Below, piece by piece: positions 61,987 to 64,000 of a stretch of DNA of 64,000 bases. Position numbers and translations under genes: made by a program. The notes under the pieces were generated by a model, which saw only the letters and a list, made by a program, of their open reading frames with translations, was not told the origin of the DNA and searched no databases. This stretch comes from Polaromonas jejuensis NBRC 106434. GTDB taxonomy: Bacteria > Pseudomonadota > Gammaproteobacteria > Burkholderiales > Burkholderiaceae_C. The stretch covers positions 248,001 through 312,000 of the forward strand of contig NZ_BCYO01000001.1 in assembly GCF_001598235.1 (NCBI RefSeq). The letters are read 5' to 3'. Within the stretch, counting starts at the first letter, position 1. Each line of letters starts with the position of its first letter.

Positions 61987-62943
61987 CTAAATCCTTCCGG
62001 CCGCTTTGCGCTTCGCCGTGAGGCCGCCGCGCAGTCCCTGCAGGCCCAAATAAGTGGGCGCGATGGCCTCCAGTGCCGCCGGCGCAATGCCCAGTGCCTG
62101 CAGGCCAGGCAGCTTGCCGCTGGCGACGTTGTCGGTTTCCATGGCGTCGAGATTGTCCTGGCTCAGCAGCGGCTCGCCCGGCGCCAGCGCCATCAGCCGG
62201 GCCTGCAAACGCGCCAGCGGCGCAGGCAGCCCGATCACGGGACGGCCCTTGCCGCCCTTGATGCCGGCGTAATGGCCTGCCAGCTTCACCAATTGCCGTA
62301 GCGTGAAGACTTCGGGCCCGCAAACTTCATAGATCTGGTCTATCGTGCCCCTGTCCTGCAGGCAGTGCAGCACCGCGCTGGCAACGTCCTCGACCCACAC
62401 GGGCTGAAAGCGTGCCTCGCTGGCGGCCAGCGGCACCACTGGAGCCAGTCGCTGCAGCCGGGCAAAGGTGTTGAGGAATTTGTCTTCCGGGCCAAAAATC
62501 ACGCTGGGGCGCAGCACCGTCACATCCAGCCCGCTGCTGAGCAGCACCGTTTCGCCGCGCGCCTTGCTGCGCTGGTATTTTGATGCCGCGCTGAGCGAAG
62601 CGCCCAGCGCGCTGACATGCACGATGCGCCGCAGGCCGCTGGCCTCGCAGGCACGCGCCAGCTCCAGCGGCAACTGGACATGCGCCTTTTCAAAGTCGGC
62701 TTCCGAGCCGTGCAAAATGCCCACCAGGTTGACCACCGCCTCGTGCCCGGCCAGCAAGGGCGCGAGCGAGGCACTGTCATGCACATCGACCTCGACCACG
62801 TCGACCAACGGCAGCACCTGCAGGTGCCGGGCCTTGTCGCTGCGACGCGTGGCCACGGTCACGCGGCATTGCTGGCGGACCAGTTTTTCGCACACATGAC
62901 CGCCGATAAAACCGGTACCACCCAGGAGAAGAACTTTTTCCAT
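61987..62943 (-). CDS. Complex I NDUFA9-like NAD(P)-binding protein
   Basis: Atypical SDR of 318 residues. LLGGTGFIGGHVCEKL (residues 5-20) is the NAD(P) site; the YxxxK pair is replaced by the sequence YQRSKARGE around residue 143, and VLRPSVIFGPEDKFLN follows. Bacterial members are annotated after the NDUFA9 accessory subunit of complex I but are probably free reductases or quinone-related proteins. It stands alone upstream of the GST gene, with a repeat element between. Confidence 0.87.
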   Translation of the reverse strand: MEKVLLLGGTGFIGGHVCEKLVRQQCRVTVATRRSDKARHLQVLPLVDVVEVDVHDSASLAPLLAGHEAVVNLVGILHGSEADFEKAHVQLPLELARACEASGLRRIVHVSALGASLSAASKYQRSKARGETVLLSSGLDVTVLRPSVIFGPEDKFLNTFARLQRLAPVVPLAASEARFQPVWVEDVASAVLHCLQDRGTIDQIYEVCGPEVFTLRQLVKLAGHYAGIKGGKGRPVIGLPAPLARLQARLMALAPGEPLLSQDNLDAMETDNVASGKLPGLQALGIAPAALEAIAPTYLGLQGLRGGLTAKRKAAGRI

Positions 62944-63028
62944 AAACCCTAATTTAGCGTGTTTGTGGGGGTCTTACGTGAAAAGTTGACATCTCTTCCG
63001 CCCTCGGCCCTGCGGCTGCCGCTGGCGG

Positions 63029-63487
63029 TCAATCCCGGACGATTTTGCGCGGTCTGCCGGAGTCGTCAATCGCCACATAGGTCAGGCTGGCTTCCGTGAC
63101 CTTGATGTAGCGGCCCTGGGACCTAAAGCGCTCGGCATACACCTCGACCTGCACCGTGACGGAGGTCGTGCCGATGCGGCTGACGCTGGAAAAGAACGAC
63201 AGGATGTCGCCCACCCGGACCGGCTGCTTGAAGACGAACTGGTTGACGGCCACGGTGGCCATGCGGCCGTTGGCGTAGCGGGCAGGCAGGACCGAGCCCG
63301 CCAGGTCGACCTGGGCCATGACCCAGCCGCCAAAGATGTCGCCGTTGGCATTGCAGTCGCCGGGCATGGGGATCACCTTGAGCACCAGCTCCTTGTCGGT
63401 GGGCAGGTGGACGTTGAGGGGGTGTGCGTCGGCGTGAGCGCCGGCTTCGGCGGTAATGCCCGTGGGCGCGCTGGATTCGGAAGACAT
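63029..63487 (-). CDS. Acyl-CoA thioesterase, YciA-type
   Basis: Hotdog thioesterase of 152 residues. It has PMPGDCNANGDIFGGWVMAQVDLAGSVLPARYANGRMATVAVNQFVFKQPVRVGDILSFFSSV, where NANGDIFGGW holds the catalytic Asn/Asp pattern of YciA and related broad acyl-CoA hydrolases. The ATG at 63487 gives a normal start; the frame is open to 63640 but that region overlaps the divergent ABC gene. The divergent promoters lie within 49 bases. Confidence 0.9.
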   Translation of the reverse strand: MSSESSAPTGITAEAGAHADAHPLNVHLPTDKELVLKVIPMPGDCNANGDIFGGWVMAQVDLAGSVLPARYANGRMATVAVNQFVFKQPVRVGDILSFFSSVSRIGTTSVTVQVEVYAERFRSQGRYIKVTEASLTYVAIDDSGRPRKIVRD

Positions 63488-63536
63488 AGGCACAATCTGA
63501 ATAGAAATTAATACAAACCAGAAACGATTGTCCCTC

Positions 63537-64000
63537 ATGCGTTCCCGAGCTTCTACGGCCGATTCTTCCCTTCCTGTGCCTTCCGTGACGGCGGCAGGCT
63601 CCCGCACGGCGGCTACCCCTGCGCGCTCGGATCTCGGCACGCTGAAGCGGCTGTTTCCCTATTTGTGGGAGTACAAATGGCGTGTTTTTGCCGCGCTGAG
63701 CTTCATGGTGGGCGCCAAACTGGCCAATGTGGGCGTGCCGCTGCTGCTGAAAAACCTGGTCGACGCCATGAGTTTCAAGCCGGGCGACGTGCAGGCGGTG
63801 CTGGTGGTGCCGGCGGCCTTGCTGCTGGCCTACGGCCTGCTGCGCCTGTCGACCACGCTCTTTACCGAACTGCGCGAGCTGGTGTTTGCCAAGGCTACCG
63901 AAGGCGCGGCGCGGCGCATTTCGCTGGAGGTGTTCCGCCATCTGCATGCGCTCAGCCTGCGCTTTCACCTGGAGCGGCAAACCGGCGGCATGACGCGCGA
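63537..64000 (+). CDS. Atm1/ABCB7-type ABC exporter, 3' end outside window
   Basis: Start of a fused permease-ATPase ABC exporter; about 154 residues are visible. After a 30-residue basic N-terminus come LGTLKRLFPYLWEYKWRVFAAL, ANVGVPLLLKNLVDAM, a second helix pair and RRISLEVFRHLHALSLRFHLERQTGGMTRD, the intracellular loop typical of Atm1/ABCB7 proteins that export glutathione-linked sulfur or metal compounds. No stop occurs before the window edge. Divergent from the YciA-type gene. Confidence 0.87.
   Translation, partial: MRSRASTADSSLPVPSVTAAGSRTAATPARSDLGTLKRLFPYLWEYKWRVFAALSFMVGAKLANVGVPLLLKNLVDAMSFKPGDVQAVLVVPAALLLAYGLLRLSTTLFTELRELVFAKATEGAARRISLEVFRHLHALSLRFHLERQTGGMTR

Overview
The window looks like a chromosomal stretch of a high-GC betaproteobacterium of the Comamonadaceae, most likely Polaromonas or a close relative. 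This is inferred from the argB-slmA neighbourhood, the protein sequences and the families of short intergenic palindromes; no rRNA, tRNA, CRISPR array, insertion sequence or integrase was seen. Coding density is high and most genes sit in tight co-directional operons with ATGA or TGATG overlaps.

Layout. (1) 1-14110, plus strand: the distal part of an O-antigen cluster. It holds a flippase cut by the window edge, a family 2 glycosyltransferase, a polymerase-like membrane protein, an epimerase, two family 4 glycosyltransferases, the FnlB-FnlA-FnlC set for UDP-N-acetyl-L-fucosamine, a 4-ketoreductase-like SDR, a PglC-like phosphoglycosyl transferase, a NeuD/PglD-like acetyltransferase and a WbpM/PglF-like dehydratase. 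The first genes (to about 4580) are clearly more AT-rich than the rest. (2) 14241-16120: argB and slmA. (3) 16229-22262: a sugar-acid catabolic locus, with Ldh-type dehydrogenase, UxaA-type dehydratase and a GntR regulator on minus, diverging from two SDR dehydrogenases and a fumarylacetoacetate-hydrolase-family enzyme on plus. (4) 22431-31145: a fatty-acid beta-oxidation locus (TetR regulator, acyl-CoA dehydrogenase, FadN-type multifunctional enzyme, thiolase, two thioesterases, enoyl-CoA hydratase). (5) 31432-36564: cardiolipin synthase, an RNB ribonuclease, a PAP2 phosphatase and a DedA-PAP2 fusion. (6) 36693-42924: the lower lysine/2-aminoadipate pathway (AmaB-type aldehyde dehydrogenase, aminotransferase, D-2-hydroxyglutarate dehydrogenase, HglS) with a divergent LysR regulator. 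(7) 42943-50698: an IclR regulator diverging from a polyamine-type ABC transporter and a three-subunit dehydrogenase like HcnABC, opine oxidase or D-hydroxyproline dehydrogenase. (8) 51063-53505: an accessory two-gene cassette, an XRE/ImmA-IrrE peptidase regulator and a beta-family protein, behind a leaderless-looking self-controlled promoter and between imperfect direct repeats. (9) 53766-64000: TetR regulator, hotdog thioesterase, trehalose operon otsB-GH15-otsA, cca, and housekeeping genes up to the start of an Atm1-type ABC exporter cut by the window edge.

The most unusual signals are the two-gene cassette at 51063-53505, a degenerate tandem amplification of the last codons of an enoyl-CoA hydratase gene (31113-31313), a GC-rich repeat that has apparently entered a glutathione S-transferase gene in frame (61216-61284), and a 17-bp palindrome family with five copies, two of them inside genes. 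Several operators fit the regulator family next to them: a GntR/FadR site at 19716-19726, a LysR box at 42003-42023, and TetR palindromes at 22400-22411 and 53720-53733.
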